A stretch of DNA of 64,000 nt from Diploptera punctata (GCA_030220185.1 JASPKZ010007525.1:558001-622000), one strand, 5' to 3'; counted from the stretch's first letter, positions 10,362 to 23,078 are shown. Numbers and translations: made by a program. The notes: generated by a model not told the origin, from the letters alone.

Positions 10362-11094
10362 CATTGATTATTTAACTCATGCCCCAAATGGGAGTCAATG
10401 ACCAATCACATTTCAATGATTTTTGATTTACAACCAATCACAGTCGTGTTTCGCCTAAAATTTACAAACTAAAGTTTATCACAATAAAGAAAGAACCTCC
10501 TTTTTAACATTCTGAATAGGTCACAACATTATTTCGCAGTGACTGACTCCGTAAGAAATACGGATACCAGATTGTATATATAGTGCATGAATGTCAACAC
10601 GTAGCGCATACGAGAGATAATATAAAACATTTGTAATAATTGAATATACCACAAAAAAAAAGAAACCACTATTTGCACTTTCTTAAACGAACTATTTTCC
10701 AGGAAATGACGCAGAAAAATATAATTGATATATTTTCATCACAGGACATCAGAAATTAATTAATACCTATAACGTTGGTTATAAATTTCTCCACTAGGGT
10801 GCATTCTTTACAACATTGCGATCTTTTGGCAATAAATAATAATGTGATCTGGTTGCAGTGATCGAACAAAAGAAGCAAATGAAGCGTACCAATCGTTTCT
10901 TTCTCATTTGTTTTCAAACATCGCCGTTTACATTAAATATCTACATTTTTTAAAAATAACTGTAGTTAAATAATGATTTGTGAGTATACAGCTTAATTTT
11001 ATTCGTTAAATAGTCCTAACAAATGCCACTCTTGATTTCCAAATTCTCTAGATAAATTCACTCCTCACTTCGTGAATCCTGAATTTATCGATAA
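10362..11094 (+). mobile_element. Helentron/HINE-like repeat, copy 1
   Basis: It splits the LINE ORF1 between the codons for NNIID and KYVPG. It opens with TATTTAACTCATGCCCC; an 11-bp inverse GTTAAATAGTC of the start (GATTATTTAAC here, GACTATTTAAC in other copies) sits near the 3' end (about 11005-11015), followed by a terminal palindrome (11022-11088) and AGTACTT. Subterminal inverted repeats plus a 3' hairpin are the structure reported for Helentron-derived non-autonomous elements. Other copies: 18536-19187 (minus), 24140-24865 and 49825-50583. Confidence 0.65.
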
Positions 11095-11344
11095 TTTGGA
11101 AATCACTCGTGGCAGTACTTTTGATAAATACGTGCCGGGACTCGAGTTATTTACCAATTTTCTAATTGAATTGAGAGCCTACGCTTCAGAAATGCAAAAT
11201 GCTTGTTTTCTATTCCAACAACAAATAGAATCTAAGTCAGTTTCTGAAGTCAGTGATGCACCAATAGGGGACATCACTAAAGAAAGGAAAAGGAAAAAGA
11301 AATCAAAGAAAAAATCAAAATCGAAAGAGCGTAGCATACTCATC

Positions 11345-11369
11345 AATAAATAAATAAATAAATAAAAAA

Positions 11370-11429
<60 letters not shown>

Positions 11430-11440
11430 ATATATATATA
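11345..11440 (+). repeat. (AAAT)n/(AT)n microsatellite inside ORF1
   Basis: About 80 bp of AAAT repeats then AT repeats. It shifts the LINE ORF1 frame: coding before it is in one frame, and coding after it resumes in another at 11445 (TIVKELRERVKNFEF). Confidence 0.85.
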
Positions 11441-12560
11441 TAGTACAATTGTAAAAGAACTCAGAGAAAGAGTTAAGAATTTTGAATTTAGCTTTGGAAA
11501 TCCAAGTCAATCAAAGCAAACGGTGAAGGCTCCAGCTGAAGTTCCAGCAGTTGCCACAAGTAATTCTTTTTCGGCTCTTGCAGAGCCTTCTACTTCAACT
11601 GTTGGAACATCTTCATAGGTAGTGTCATCACCAATGGAGGAAAGTACACCAACAGCTCCGACAGTGAATGCACCTTCTGGTAGTCCTGTTCGTATAGAAC
11701 CAAGACCCCCGCCGATTACTATAATTGGTCATGGGGAATTGTTCCGTATGAACAGAGAACTTAGAAAATTACTTAGCGAACCCTTCAAAGTAGTAAATAT
11801 ATCAGAAGGATTGCGGTATTACGCATCAAATGTGGATGATTTTTCAAAGCTAAAGGAGTATTTTTATTCCTTAAAAAATGAATACTATACCTATGAGCTG
11901 AAAAAAGATCTTCCGCTGAGGCTGGTACATAAAAGGTTGCCTTCAAGTACACCTCTAAATGAAATACGAGAGGAAATCCTTTCATTGGGATATCCTCTCA
12001 AAGCGATAAAACGAATTTCAAAAACTGAAAATGATCTTTCTGTCAAAATACCTATTTGGATTCATGAGTTGGAGTATACTCCTCAAGGTCGCGAATTAGA
12101 GAACTTGAAGCGGCTTTTGTTCACTGTAGTTGCTGTTGAACCATACAGGCCACGGTCAGGGCTTAAGCAATGTTTTCGTTGCCAGTCCTTTAACCATACT
12201 TTCCCTGGATGCAACCAGACTCCACGCTGTATTGTCTGTGCTGGGCCACACAACCATAAAGAGTGTACAGTTAAAGCTGAAGCACAGTTCAACAAAAATT
12301 TGCTTAAGTGTGCAAATTGCGGGGAGTTTGGTCATCCAGCTTACTACAGAGCCTGTCCTGCCTTTCAGGCAGCCCAGGAAAAATATAACAAAGTTACTCG
12401 ACCAGTACCTAAACTTCCAAAACCTCAAACCCAGCCTCGTACCATCACTTCTGTGCCGGTAAATCCAAATGTATCCTTCACTGCTGCCTTAAAAACAAGC
12501 AATGCTTTACAAAACCAAAATGTAAACAACAATGCTCAAGCTCAGGGCCACCTACAGTGT

Positions 12561-13100
12561 ACTTTCCCCTTAAGCGATACTACAGAGGCAATGCTGGACT
12601 TTCCACTCCTATGGAGCGTTTTCTCTTTATGAATCGCATCTTTAATCTGTGCCTAGCATTGGCTCAAAATTCAAGATGACTACCAAGTAAATTGTGCGAG
12701 ATTCACTCGCCTAATATAGTGAGGCTCATGCTGCACTCTCTGGCTTTCGGATTCTCTGCTTGCCAGCGGTACGGTTTTTGATGCCCTATTTTAGTGCGAC
12801 AATGTTCACAATTTACTAAGTTTGTTGACACACTCGGCGAACACATCTTGCCGCCATATGGCTAGTGTTGAAATGAGCTATAACCCATTATCGATAGCCA
12901 CAAAATTATTTGGCTGCCATGTGAAACCTAGTAAGTTACAGAGCAGCACAGTGGACGGTGCCAAGTCACCGTCGTCCACAAGAAGAAGAAGCCATCAGGT
13001 TCTAATTTTTCTTTTGATGTAATAGGGTATTTGGTCTTCATTGATAAATATCAAAATTTAATTATAACATCGGAATACACACACGCGCGCACACATACAC

Positions 13101-13146
<46 letters not shown>

Positions 13147-13945
13147 CTATATATACACACATATAATAAGAGTTTTTGGAGAAAAACTTGGAGACGAGTC
13201 AATGAGGGAAGTCTAATGTTTAGGCTTATATGTTGTTGGATTAGATTGAAGGATTTAAGAGATTTGAGTGTTATAATATGGAAAACAATGATTGAAGATG
13301 GATAAGAATGGTTAGAATTGTGAAGGAGATCACAGTCTTAAGTAGACGTATGATGGTGATGAAATTTATTATTTAACTTTTTATATTACTTTTATTTTAC
13401 TAAATTGTATAACACACTCCTAAAAATAAACACACGAGAGCCATATGTAAGTAATAAATACAAATGCTTGGATTCAAATTCCGGCTGAGTTGCACATTTG
13501 TATCTCTAGTTACCGGTACATTTAACTATGGCCAATATATGCCTAGTCTGGAACTTTAATATCTATATCGAATTTGAAATTAACCATAGTGATATAACAG
13601 CGAAACTACATCATAGTGTACTCACGAAATTGGAGTAAACCCACAAACATATTGTGAATTCAGTTTCACTATTTTCGGGGAATTTGGAGCATTAAAGAGA
13701 GAGGAAATTGGATGTTGGTGTGGAGGTGTTCCTAAGTACCTGAATGATAGAACGCCAGCACGTAAAGACGGAAATCTCAGTTTCAAATCCTTGCTGATAA
13801 GGAGATTTTTTTTCGGTCTAGTTAGGGTATTTTCGGTAGAAATGCCACACTTTTTAAAATAAAACGATTACTCTTAGAGGTTAAATTCATTTACATCGCT
13901 CTTTTGATATAATTACAGGCGAATCATTCGATATTGTATAAAATA
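12561..13945. other. No recognised gene; (CA)n/(TA)n at 13079-13165
   Basis: Past the LINE ORF1 break no pol-like frame is visible. The microsatellite at 13079-13165 creates a spurious Tyr/Ile-rich frame. Weak B-box-like tRNA relics occur near 13480 and 13770. Confidence 0.4.
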
Positions 13946-14465
13946 GTATATTACGATGCGAGGTTGGTAGTGGTTTTTACATTCTGTAAAACACTTCACA
14001 AACGTGCGTTGTGCGTTATTTTTTTGCGTGATGGTGTTTTCAAAATAATAAATAATGGTAAAATAATAACATCCTTGTTGGAAATATTTGCGTTCATTAT
14101 AACAATTAACTAACGTTAACAGTGTGGGCAATGTTTATTAGTTGAAACTATAGGAGGACGTGGGACCATTTAGTGATAAAATGGCGACAAGTACGTATTT
14201 ATTGTTTTATAATGTTTCATATAAAGTTCAGTTCATTTAAAATGCAGTGATTTGTTTCATATAATGTATATTAACACTACCTTTTGGATATTTTTTGTTA
14301 TACACTGTATGTAGTATACATGGAGGGCAGTGATTATACTCCCCACACGCGTTTTGTAATATGTAATATTACGTATAGTTATTTAGGTTGGCAACCCCGA
14401 AATGTAGAAAGTTGAACTTTCAATCATGGTGATCACCATTGCTGTAAGTACAACAAAACGCAAAA
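13946..14465 (+). repeat. Repeat family R, copy A
   Basis: It starts TATATTACGATGCGAGG and ends near GTAAGTACAACAAAACGC, with landmarks ATGGCGACAAGTACG, CACTGTATGTAGTATACATG and GGTTGGCAACCCCGAAATG. The same order is found at 58105-58690 and, inverted, at 32150-32700 and 42490-42970, plus a fragment at 40285-40683. An inner hairpin present in other copies is collapsed here. I do not recognise the family. Confidence 0.7.
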
Positions 14466-14520
14466 ATATATATTGCTATTGCATTTTTTTTCAAGCCTTT
14501 ATATTAAATAATTATATTAC

Positions 14521-17486
14521 ACGTTACATCCTCCGGGAGAGATGTCTCATTCTTTAATTCTCATTACACGTTACATCCTCCGGGAGAGATGTCTCATTCT
14601 TTAATTCTCATTACACGTTACATCCTCCGGGAGAGATGTCTCATTCTTTAATTCTCATTACACGTTACATCCTCCGGGAGAGATGTCTCATTCTTTAATT
14701 CTCATTACACGTTACATCCTCCGGGAGAGATGTCTCATTCTTTAATTCTCATTACACGTTACATCCTCCGGGAGAGATGTCTCATTCTTTAATTCTCATT
14801 ACACGTTACATCCTCCGGGAGAGATGTCTCATTCTTTAATTCTCATTACACGTTACATCCTCCGGGAGAGATGTCTCATTCTTTAATTCTCATTACACGT
14901 TACATCCTCCGGGAGAGATGTCTCATTCTTTAATTCTCATTACACGTTACATCCTCCGGGAGAGATGTCTCATTCTTTAATTCTCATTACACGTACACAT
15001 CTTCCGGGAGAGATGTCTCATTCTTTAATTCTCATTACACGTTACATCCTCCGGGAGAGATGTCTCATTCTTTAATTCTCATTACACGTTACAATCCTCC
15101 GGGAGAGATGTCTCATTCTTTAATTCTCATTACACGTTACATCTTCCGGGAGAGATGTCTCATTCTTTAATTCTCATTACACGTTACATCCTCCGGGAGA
15201 GATGTCTCATTCTTTAATTCTCATTACACGTTACATCTTCCGGGAGAGATGTCTCATTCTTTAATTCTCATTACACGTTACATCCTCCGGGAGAGATGTC
15301 TCATTCTTTAATTCTCATTACACGTTACATCTTCCGGGAGAGATGTCTCATTCTTTAATTCTCATTACACGTTACATCCTCCGGGAGAGATGTCTCATTC
15401 TTTAATTCTCATTACACGTTACATCCTCCGGGAGAGATGTCTCATTCTTTAATTCTCATTACACGTTACATCCTCCGGGAGAGATGTCTCATTCTTTAAT
15501 TCTCATTACACGTTACATCCTCCGGGAGAGATGTCTCATTCTTTAATTCTCATTACACGTTACATCCTCCGGGAGAGATGTCTCATTCTTTAATTCTCAT
15601 TACACGTTACATCCTCCGGGAGAGATGTCTCATTCTTTAATTCTCATTACACGTTACATCCTCCGGGAGAGATGTCTCATTCTTTAATTCTCATTACACG
15701 TTACATCCTCCGGGAGAGATGTCTCATTCTTTAATTCTCATTACACGTTACATCCTCCGGGAGAGATGTCTCATTCTTTAATTCTCATTACACGTTACAT
15801 CCTCCGGGAGAGATGTCTCATTCTTTAATTCTCATTACACGTTACATCTTCCGGGAGAGATGTCTCATTCTTTAATTCTCATTACACGTTACATCCTCCG
15901 GGAGAGATGTCTCATTCTTTAATTCTCATTACACGTTACATCTTCCGGGAGAGATGTCTCATTCTTTAATTCTCATTACACGTTACATCCTCCGGGAGAG
16001 ATGTCTCATTCTTTAATTCTCATTACACGTTACATCCTCCGGGAGAGATGTCTCATTCTTTAATTCTCATTACACGTTACATCCTCCGGGAGAGATGTCT
16101 CATTCTTTAATTCTCATTACACGTTACATCCTCCGGGAGAGAATGTCTCATTCTTTAATTCTCATTACACGTTACATCCTCCGGGAGAGATGTCTCATTC
16201 TTTAATTCTCATTACACGTTACATCCTCCGGGAGAGATGCCTCATTCTTTAATTCTCATTACACGTTACATCCTCCGGGAGAGATGTCTCATTCTTTAAT
16301 TCTCATTACACGTTACATCCTCCGGGAGAGATGCCTCATTCTTTAATTCTCATTACACGTTACATCCTCCGGGAGAGATGTCTCATTCTTTAATTCTCAT
16401 TACACGTTACATCTTCCGGGAGAGATGTCTCATTCTTTAATTCTCATTATACGTTACATCCTCCGGGAGAGATGTCTCATTCTTTAATTCTCATTACACG
16501 TTACATCCTCCGGGAGAGATGTCTCATTCTTTAATTCTCATTACACGTTACATCCTCCGGGAGAGATGTCTCATTCTTTAATTCTCATTACACGTTACAT
16601 CCTCCGGGAGAGATGTCTCATTCTTTAATTCTCATTACACGTTACATCTTCCGGGAGAGATGTCTCATTCTTTAATTCTCATTATACGTTACATCCTCCG
16701 GGAGAGATGTCTCATTCTTTAATTCTCATTACACGTTACATCCTCCGGGAGAGATGTCTCATTCTTTAATTCTCATTACACGTTACAATCCTCCGGAGAG
16801 ATGTCTCATTCTTTAATTCTCATTACACGTTACATCTTCCGGGAGAGATGTCTCATTCTTTAATTCTCATTACACGTTACATCCTCCGGGAGAAATGTCT
16901 CATTCTTTAATTCTCATTACACGTTACATCCTCCGGGAGAGATGTCTCATTCTTTAATTCTCATTACACGTTACATCCTCCGGGAGAGATGTCTCATTCT
17001 TTAATTCTCATTACACGTTATATCCTCCGGGAGAGATGTCCTCATTCTTTAATTCTCATTACACGTTACATCTTCCGGAGAGAGATGTCTCATTCTTTAA
17101 TTCTCATTACACGTTACATCTTCCGGGAGAGATGTCTCATTCTTTAATTCTCATTACACGTTACATCCTCCGGGAGAAATGTCTCATTCTTTAATTCTCA
17201 TTACACGTTACATCCTCCGGGAGAGATGTCTCATTCTTTAATTCTCATTACACGTTACATCCTCCGGGAGAAATGTCTCATTCTTTAATTCTCATTACAC
17301 GTTACATCCTCCGGGAGAGATGTCTCATTCTTTAATTCTCATTACACGTTACATCCTCCGGGAGAGATGTCTCATTCTTTAATTCTCATTACACGTTATA
17401 TCCTCCGGGAGAGATGTCTCATTCTTTAATTCTCATTACACGTTACATCCTCCGGGAGAGATGTCTCATTCTTTAATTCTCATTAC
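14521..17486 (+). repeat. 47-bp minisatellite, ~63 tandem copies
   Basis: Head-to-tail copies of a 47-bp unit with landmarks ACGTTACATCCTCCGGGAG, AGATGTCTCATTC and TTTAATTCTCATTAC. The array is 2966 bp, i.e. 63 units plus small indels. Most units differ at 0-2 positions. Recurrent variants are CTTCC for CTCC, TTATACG for TTACACG, GAAATG for GAGATG and GATGCC for GATGTC. There are no spacers. The first ten or so units are uniform; variants increase to the right. Confidence 0.97.
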
Positions 17487-18535
17487 TAAGATGCAATTCC
17501 TAGATTTCATTCTGCCACAATTATTGCACACATTCGCGGGCGTCATACGTATAGATGTCATGCATCCAGTTCTAGCAGTCGCAGTACTGAATTCAGTCTG
17601 CTTTTTCTTTTATTGTGTAATAATTCTCCAACACTCAGTATATTTATTACAAACTTGAGTTTCGACTCTTTTCTTGTAACTGTCCTCAGGTTTGTCCTTT
17701 TCAGAAGAAAAAAGGTATAAAGGCTGCTGCCGGAATCGAACCAGTGTCATATAACACGTAGCTAGACACACTACATCTCAGAAAACTGACACTGCAACCT
17801 GATTAAAGATAAACTAATTAATATTGATTACATTTTAATAATAACGATAATAGTGACTGTGGCGTCTCACCCTGCACAAGTGTGTGGCTTCTTTTTCCGA
17901 GCTTCTGGGAAAGTTTTCACATGAGGATAATTGACATTTTATAAGACCGATAAATATGCACGTAACCTGAGGTTCTATTAAGAACCTAGTATTATGTGAA
18001 AGTGTAATTGTAAACATAAATGTATATATTACGTTCAAATATTTAACTGAACATTGTTAACAGTAAAATTTGAAAGGTCGAAGCAAGTATTTATAAAATA
18101 ATGGTATTTACTATAATATCCACTTCACTCACATTGGTTTACACGCGTGTAAGGAGAAAGATCAACTTGGGCATTATAACTGGCATCTGTCCCGGTGTAA
18201 AGACTCTACCGAAAATACCTTATACATATTAACTGTAGGCAATTGACAGCTAGTAAGCCTATAGAAGCTTTAAAGATTAGTCCTACATTCTGAGATCTGT
18301 TCTATATAAGAACAATTATCTGTACCTGTTCGTTTATCCATGCATAGCACTTAGTTGGAAGAAGTTTTAACAATTGAGAAAGTCATGAGATCGTATTTGT
18401 GTCATCGATCATCTTTGTTATCGTCGTAATTCTGGTTGCTAGGATCAAGACTGTTATGATAATGACTTAATGCGACAAACTGTGAAAATTTCAACAATTC
18501 CGCAGTTAATAAGAATATATTTATAAGTAATGCCA
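17487..18535. other. No gene; tRNA-like relic on minus strand near 17726-17800
   Basis: A degenerate minus-strand T-arm-like sequence (TTCGATTCCGGCAGC) lies near 17726-17745. Nothing else can be supported. Confidence 0.4.
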
Positions 18536-19187
18536 CGAGTGGTATTTGTTAGGACTATTTAACGAATAAAATTAAGCTGTTTACTCACAAATCATTATTT
18601 GAATATAGTTATTTTAAAATATTTATGTATTTAATGTAAATGGCGATGTTTGAAAACAAATGAGAAACGATTGGTACGCTTCATTTGCTTCTTTTGTTCA
18701 TCACTGCAACCAGATCATATTATTTATTGCCAAAGGAACGCAATATTGTAAGAATGCATTCTAGTGGAGAAAAAATGAAACTCATCAAACTGTATATTAA
18801 TTCATTTCTGATGTCCTAAGATTTAATATGACAATTATATTTTTCTGGAATGTTATTACCTGGGAAAAAATACATTTGAGAAAGTGCAAACAGTGTTTTT
18901 TTTGGTGGTATAATCAATTGATACAAATGTTTTTTATATTAACTCCCGCATGCACTACGTGCTGACATTCATGCACTATACATACAATCTGGTAGCCGTA
19001 TTTCTTACAGAGTCAGTCACTGCAAAATAATGCTATGACCTATTTAGAATGTTAAAAATAAGGCGCTTCCTTTATTATGATAGACTTTAGTTGGTAAATT
19101 CTAGGCGAAACAGGACTGTGATTGGTTGTAAATAAAACATCATTGAAATGTGATTGTTCATTGGGGCATGAGTTAAATAGTCAAGTT
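18536..19187 (-). mobile_element. Helentron/HINE-like repeat, copy 2
   Basis: The inverse of copies 1, 3 and 4. The plus strand opens with the terminal hairpin (AATGCCACGAGTGGTATT), here in a short form without the inner palindrome, then GGACTATTTAACG, and ends GCATGAGTTAAATAGTCAAG. Because it lacks the inner palindrome it shows the probable ancestral 3' end. Confidence 0.7.
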
Positions 19188-19210
19188 AAAGTTTTTTAAA
19201 TGCTATCAAA

Positions 19211-19385
19211 GTCCACCGCTGTGTCTGGAGGTAGCGTGATACCTTGTCACGCAGCCGGCCCCGGTCGGGACAAGTTTCCTGGGTGAGGTTCCTTTTTCGG
19301 GGTATTTCTTCACCTGTAAGACGAATGTCAAGAAACTTTAAAGTCCAAACGGTCACTGAATATAATCTGGCCATCATTATCATAT
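19211..19385 (+). mobile_element. SINE family A, 3'-truncated
   Basis: A diverged tRNA-like head (GTCCACCGCTGTGTC) and TCACCTGTAAGACGAATG body. It stops before the usual (ATC)n and GGAT tail, abutting SINE-E. Confidence 0.7.
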
Positions 19386-19389
19386 TCAC

Positions 19390-19570
19390 CTCATTAGATT
19401 AAGCTTAGAATTAGGCCCTAATGCCTATTCTGACACATCTTCATCACCCATCATATCATTGGGGCAGCATAACCCCGCCTTCCAGGCGTGTTACAATACA
19501 CCAATGCCAGGAGAGAATACCAGAAATGTCGAAATGACAAATTGGTGGCATTGAATAAAAACATATATGC
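19390..19570 (+). mobile_element. SINE family E, head-less
   Basis: Shares CATATCATTGGGG, CCCCGCCTTCCAGGCG, CACCAATGCCA and AATACCAGAAATGTC with the inverse of 2130-2410. No head is visible. Confidence 0.55.
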
Positions 19571-20059
19571 TTTTTATTTACGTCATATCTCCGCAGCAAA
19601 TGCGAATATAGGCTTATTAAAATTGGAGTTTTATAAAAATATATATGCTTTTATTTATGTCATAAGACATGGTCAGAAAACTGATTCAATATTACTTTAT
19701 TTGACATAGAGACAGTAAGACATTAGATATGCAGAGACTTTAATTAGCGGTGCCCGATTTAACAAACCCACTCAGAGAAACTGGAAACATAATTTCATCT
19801 ATAAAATTCAGAAGACAGGAAAATATAACTTTCTCTTTCTTTTCACTGTGAGACAGGACAAAGCGAAACAGTTTCAGAATTATAGCTTTCGGGAATTCTT
19901 AAGCTTACTGGTTATTGTAGTTATTAATACAATTAGAAATTAACGAAATGGCTCACGAATTGGTAACGTTTAAAACAACGTACAGCCGACCAGTAAAAAA
20001 AAAAGTGACTTAGATTTTGAGATCCACACATGAATTTTATTAGATGTAAGCCTTATATA

Positions 20060-20983
20060 TGTAGAGGAACTTCGGGTAATTTGGACCCTTGTTTTGAATT
20101 TGTTGTTTTTCTTCTTTTAATTAAGTGATTTGAATTTTGTTTAATTACAGTGATTATAATTAGTGTTGTAACTATGAAATAACATTGTTATTTTATTCAG
20201 ATATAAACTTTTTTACATTACAAAAAAGGTCCACTTTAACCTCCATATTCGGATAAAATGGACCCTAGAGTCCACCTTAGCCTTTAGTCTATTTTTAAGT
20301 TAATTTACTTTATTAATATATACAGGCAGGCACAAATTAATCTGAAAGTATTTATGGTTGATTGTAATTAAAAATCATTAATATTTATTTGATGTTTTGA
20401 AAATTATTGTTGATTATATACGTCTGAATAATGTTGATTCACACGTCATTCATGTGCAGACAACGACGATATTTGGGTTTAATAAAATTTCAAGGATATT
20501 AAATAAAATTAATTAAGTGCATGGTTTTAACAGACAGCATCCTCATTGATAAAATATACGTATTCGTGTGAAGTGGACCCAGGTCCACTTTAACTGCCTC
20601 GTGGAGGTTTCACATTAACCGAATTCCTTTGTTACGTTTAATTATTTTATACAGCCGCCATGTCACATAATATCAAACCAAACCCGTCAGTATATTAAGA
20701 CAGCTACTTAATATATTTAGATGATTTTTCAATATTTATAATATTCAATAGCAGAAATTAAGAATCGATTCTTAGCTTGAAAAAACTTTTAAAATGTCAA
20801 TTTTTATAAATATCACAAATAAACCCTTCTTCGCACAAATAATAAAATAAACTGGCCTTAAACACGTCAAAGTTGAAGGGGAAGAAGTTAAAATATTTTC
20901 TGTTCGAGGGCAGCACCAATTAAAGAAGATATTAACAGGGTCCACTCAAACAGAAGGGTCCACATTACCCGAACTCTCCTATA
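20060..20983. mobile_element. TA-flanked DNA transposon with GGTCCAC motifs, copy 1
   Basis: A ~920-bp element with imperfect inverted ends of about 25-30 bp: GGAACTTCGGGTAATTTGGA on the left and the inverse of TTACCCGAACTCTCCTATA on the right, flanked by TA-rich bases. GGTCCAC or GTGGACC recurs inside at about 20229, 20261, 20270, 20574, 20583, 20939 and 20957, in both orientations. No frame over 60 codons, so non-autonomous. The TIR style and TA site fit pogo/Tigger-like elements, but this is inference. A second copy at 24043-25055 is itself interrupted. Confidence 0.75.
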
Positions 20984-22016
20984 TTATAATGCATAATTAA
21001 ACATTTGTACAAAAATTGAAATTATAAGTTAAAAATAAAATTTTAACACATACTTAAAAAAATACTCTAAACTTATCACAAAATAATTTTTCGGAACGGC
21101 ATGCGTTAGCATATGGAACTCTTATTAGGGAGGTCTATGGTTTTCATTAAAAGTACGATTACTTATATTTCTTTTCCATAGAAAATTGTTTTTCTTAAAA
21201 CATTTCTCACTTTACCACAAAGGAAAAGTATTTCATTTAACTCTCCATACTAAAAGAGATACGGAAAATTAATATTTTTCATTCACAATTTATTTAATTC
21301 AGTTATTAGAATAGTATATGTGGTGACACAATTTTCGTCAATAAAATATATATCCTCTTGTTACAGTTCTTCTGATCTACCCAATATCCACCTTTAGAAC
21401 GCCTCATACATATATTTATTTTAAAATCCTCTTCCCGTATAGAGCGTGGTCTTCCCCCTTCGTCTTTTCTGATAGTTTCCCAAGTAAGATTTCTGTATTC
21501 AACCGATTATTTCTCCTCATTACGTTGACAATATTGTCTTAATTGTCCTCTTTAACAATATCCTTTGCAGTTTCCATTTTTTATTATTAAGATATTTGTA
21601 ATTAGTCTTTTATATACAGTATATTCTAGTTCATAAAAAACTTTAGTTTAAAAAAATGACGAATCACAACTTTGACACATACTATAACCATAATGTACCT
21701 TAGGTGAAATAGGTGTAATGAATTTCGGATAATAAATAATGCATATTTTATCAGCAAACCTTGAATAGTCCATCTGTGTGACTCACAGTTCATAGGAATT
21801 CCGAAGGATTGTAATTATCCATTATTTCTTCATCGATATTACTTACTAGGCACCAAAAAAGATACAAGCGTTACTGCTATAAAGTAAATATTCTGTTTAA
21901 AAATTTGCTTAACTGTTATATTGACCACTAGATGTCAGTTGGAACGACTTCCCGCTACCTCTTGTGTGAATTGAGAATACTACATATATAAGAAAAATGT
22001 ATGTTTGTGTTGGAAT
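20984..22016. other. No recognised feature
   Basis: Very AT-rich and without a supported frame. Some minus-strand similarity to LINE C-termini could exist around 21410-21560 but is too weak to call. Confidence 0.35.
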
Positions 22017-22090
22017 ACTTGAGTAGCTCAGTTGGTTAGAGCGCTAAACGTACACAGTTTAGAGACTCGGGTTGAAATCCCGACTCAAGC
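22017..22090 (+). tRNA. tRNA-like gene or pseudogene
   Basis: It folds as a cloverleaf: acceptor CTTGAG/CTCAAG (6 bp), D arm GCTC/GAGC, a 5-6 bp anticodon stem around GTACACA (anticodon ACA if the loop is 7 nt), and a perfect T arm TCGGG/CCCGA. One extra base between the D and anticodon stems and the unusual anticodon argue for a pseudogene or SINE head. It is followed by (AT)n(GT)n at 22108-22172. Confidence 0.45.
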
Positions 22091-22102
22091 ATTCATTTTT
22101 CT

Positions 22103-22107
<5 letters not shown>

Positions 22108-22146
<39 letters not shown>

Positions 22147-22172
22147 TATATATGTGTGTGTGTGTGTGTTAA
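22108..22172 (+). repeat. (AT)n(GT)n microsatellite
   Basis: Pure dinucleotide tract directly downstream of the tRNA-like sequence. Confidence 0.9.
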
Positions 22173-22305
22173 CACTCTAGTGGTCGTCATTTTTTTCTGA
22201 ATCAAACTCGACATATAACAATTGATTAAGAAAAGTGAGATCATATTCGTTAACCAGCAAAATCGGACCAGCAAAATCTGCCTGTTTCTCTCTTTATCTT
22301 CATTT

Positions 22306-22440
22306 AACCTCCCTGTTTTGTCTTACAGATGAGGAGAGACCCGAAGAAACCTAACAGGAAATATGTCCAATACGAGAATCAAATCCGGCCCCGCTGCGTA
22401 AGAGGGAACGATGTTTTCCCGAGACCACAGAAGTGGTCGG
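22306..22440 (-). mobile_element. SINE family A, diverged fragment
   Basis: The inverse of the SINE-A head and start of body: TGTCTTACAGATGAGGA, CCCCGCTGCGT and GAGACCACAGAAGTGG. The tail is missing. Confidence 0.55.
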
Positions 22441-23019
22441 AGGGGAGAGGGGTTCTAAATAGTGAAATTTAAAAATCATACAAGCGGCAGCCGTTTTTAT
22501 CGAAACTAAACACCACATTTAACATTTAAATAAGAAAAGTAAAATGTAATTCGTTAGTCAGCAAATCGGACCATTATGAGTGGAGGTTTACCTGGAACCC
22601 AAAATTTGAAAACTGTTACATCGGCGAAATTTATATTTCCTGGCAACAAAACTTGATACACGCGATTTAATTAACGAAATAAACACATATTTCGAAAAAT
22701 CAACAAAATCGTACCACACATTTTTCTTGCTGAAGAATTTCCCCAGTTTTACGCAGTTCCTGCGTGACGGACTACTTTATATTTTTGTTTGAGAGAACGC
22801 AGGTCTCAGCTCTGCGCCTGTAACGCCGTCAGGGGACATCACATTTAGTAAATTTATCAAAGATTCATGCCGGACTGTGATACATATATGTCGACCATTG
22901 AAGAGATGGCGTGAACAAATACTTTGAAACGGAACAGGGCAGAAGGCCTAACCCTCGAGGCCGATAATGATAATGTTGATAATAATAATTATTATTACCA
23001 TCTTTATTATTATTATTAC

Positions 23020-23078
<59 letters not shown>

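Larger units (their letters stand above)
9835..12560 (+). pseudogene. Jockey/I-like LINE ORF1 (gag-like), three CCHC knuckles, interrupted
   Basis: A nucleic-acid-binding ORF1 protein of a jockey/I-type non-LTR retrotransposon. It starts at ATG 9835 (MASMSDLDGSMD). It continues at 10254-10364 (GTFMFIINYFQTYQEF; LDRLNNIID), 11095-11340 (KYVPGLELFTNFLIEL, then a Lys-rich run) and 11445-12560. The C-terminal part holds three zinc knuckles: CFRCQSFNHTFPGC (CX2CX4HX4C), CIVCAGPHNHKEC (CX2CX3HX4C) and CANCGEFGHPAYYRAC (CX2CX4HX6C), the classic trio of I/jockey ORF1. Interruptions: a LINE 3' end at about 10000-10253, a Helentron-like repeat at 10362-11094, a microsatellite at 11345-11440, and an in-frame TAG at 11616-11618. 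No endonuclease/RT follows; homology ends near 12560. Confidence 0.88.

Noticed and set aside
11179..11448. Minus-strand 89-codon Tyr/Leu/Phe-rich frame
   Set aside because: A shadow of the AAAT microsatellite and the LINE ORF1 on the plus strand.
14521..17486. Regular 47-bp repeats resembling a CRISPR array
   Set aside because: The repeats are directly adjacent with no unique spacers, and the context is a eukaryotic genome.
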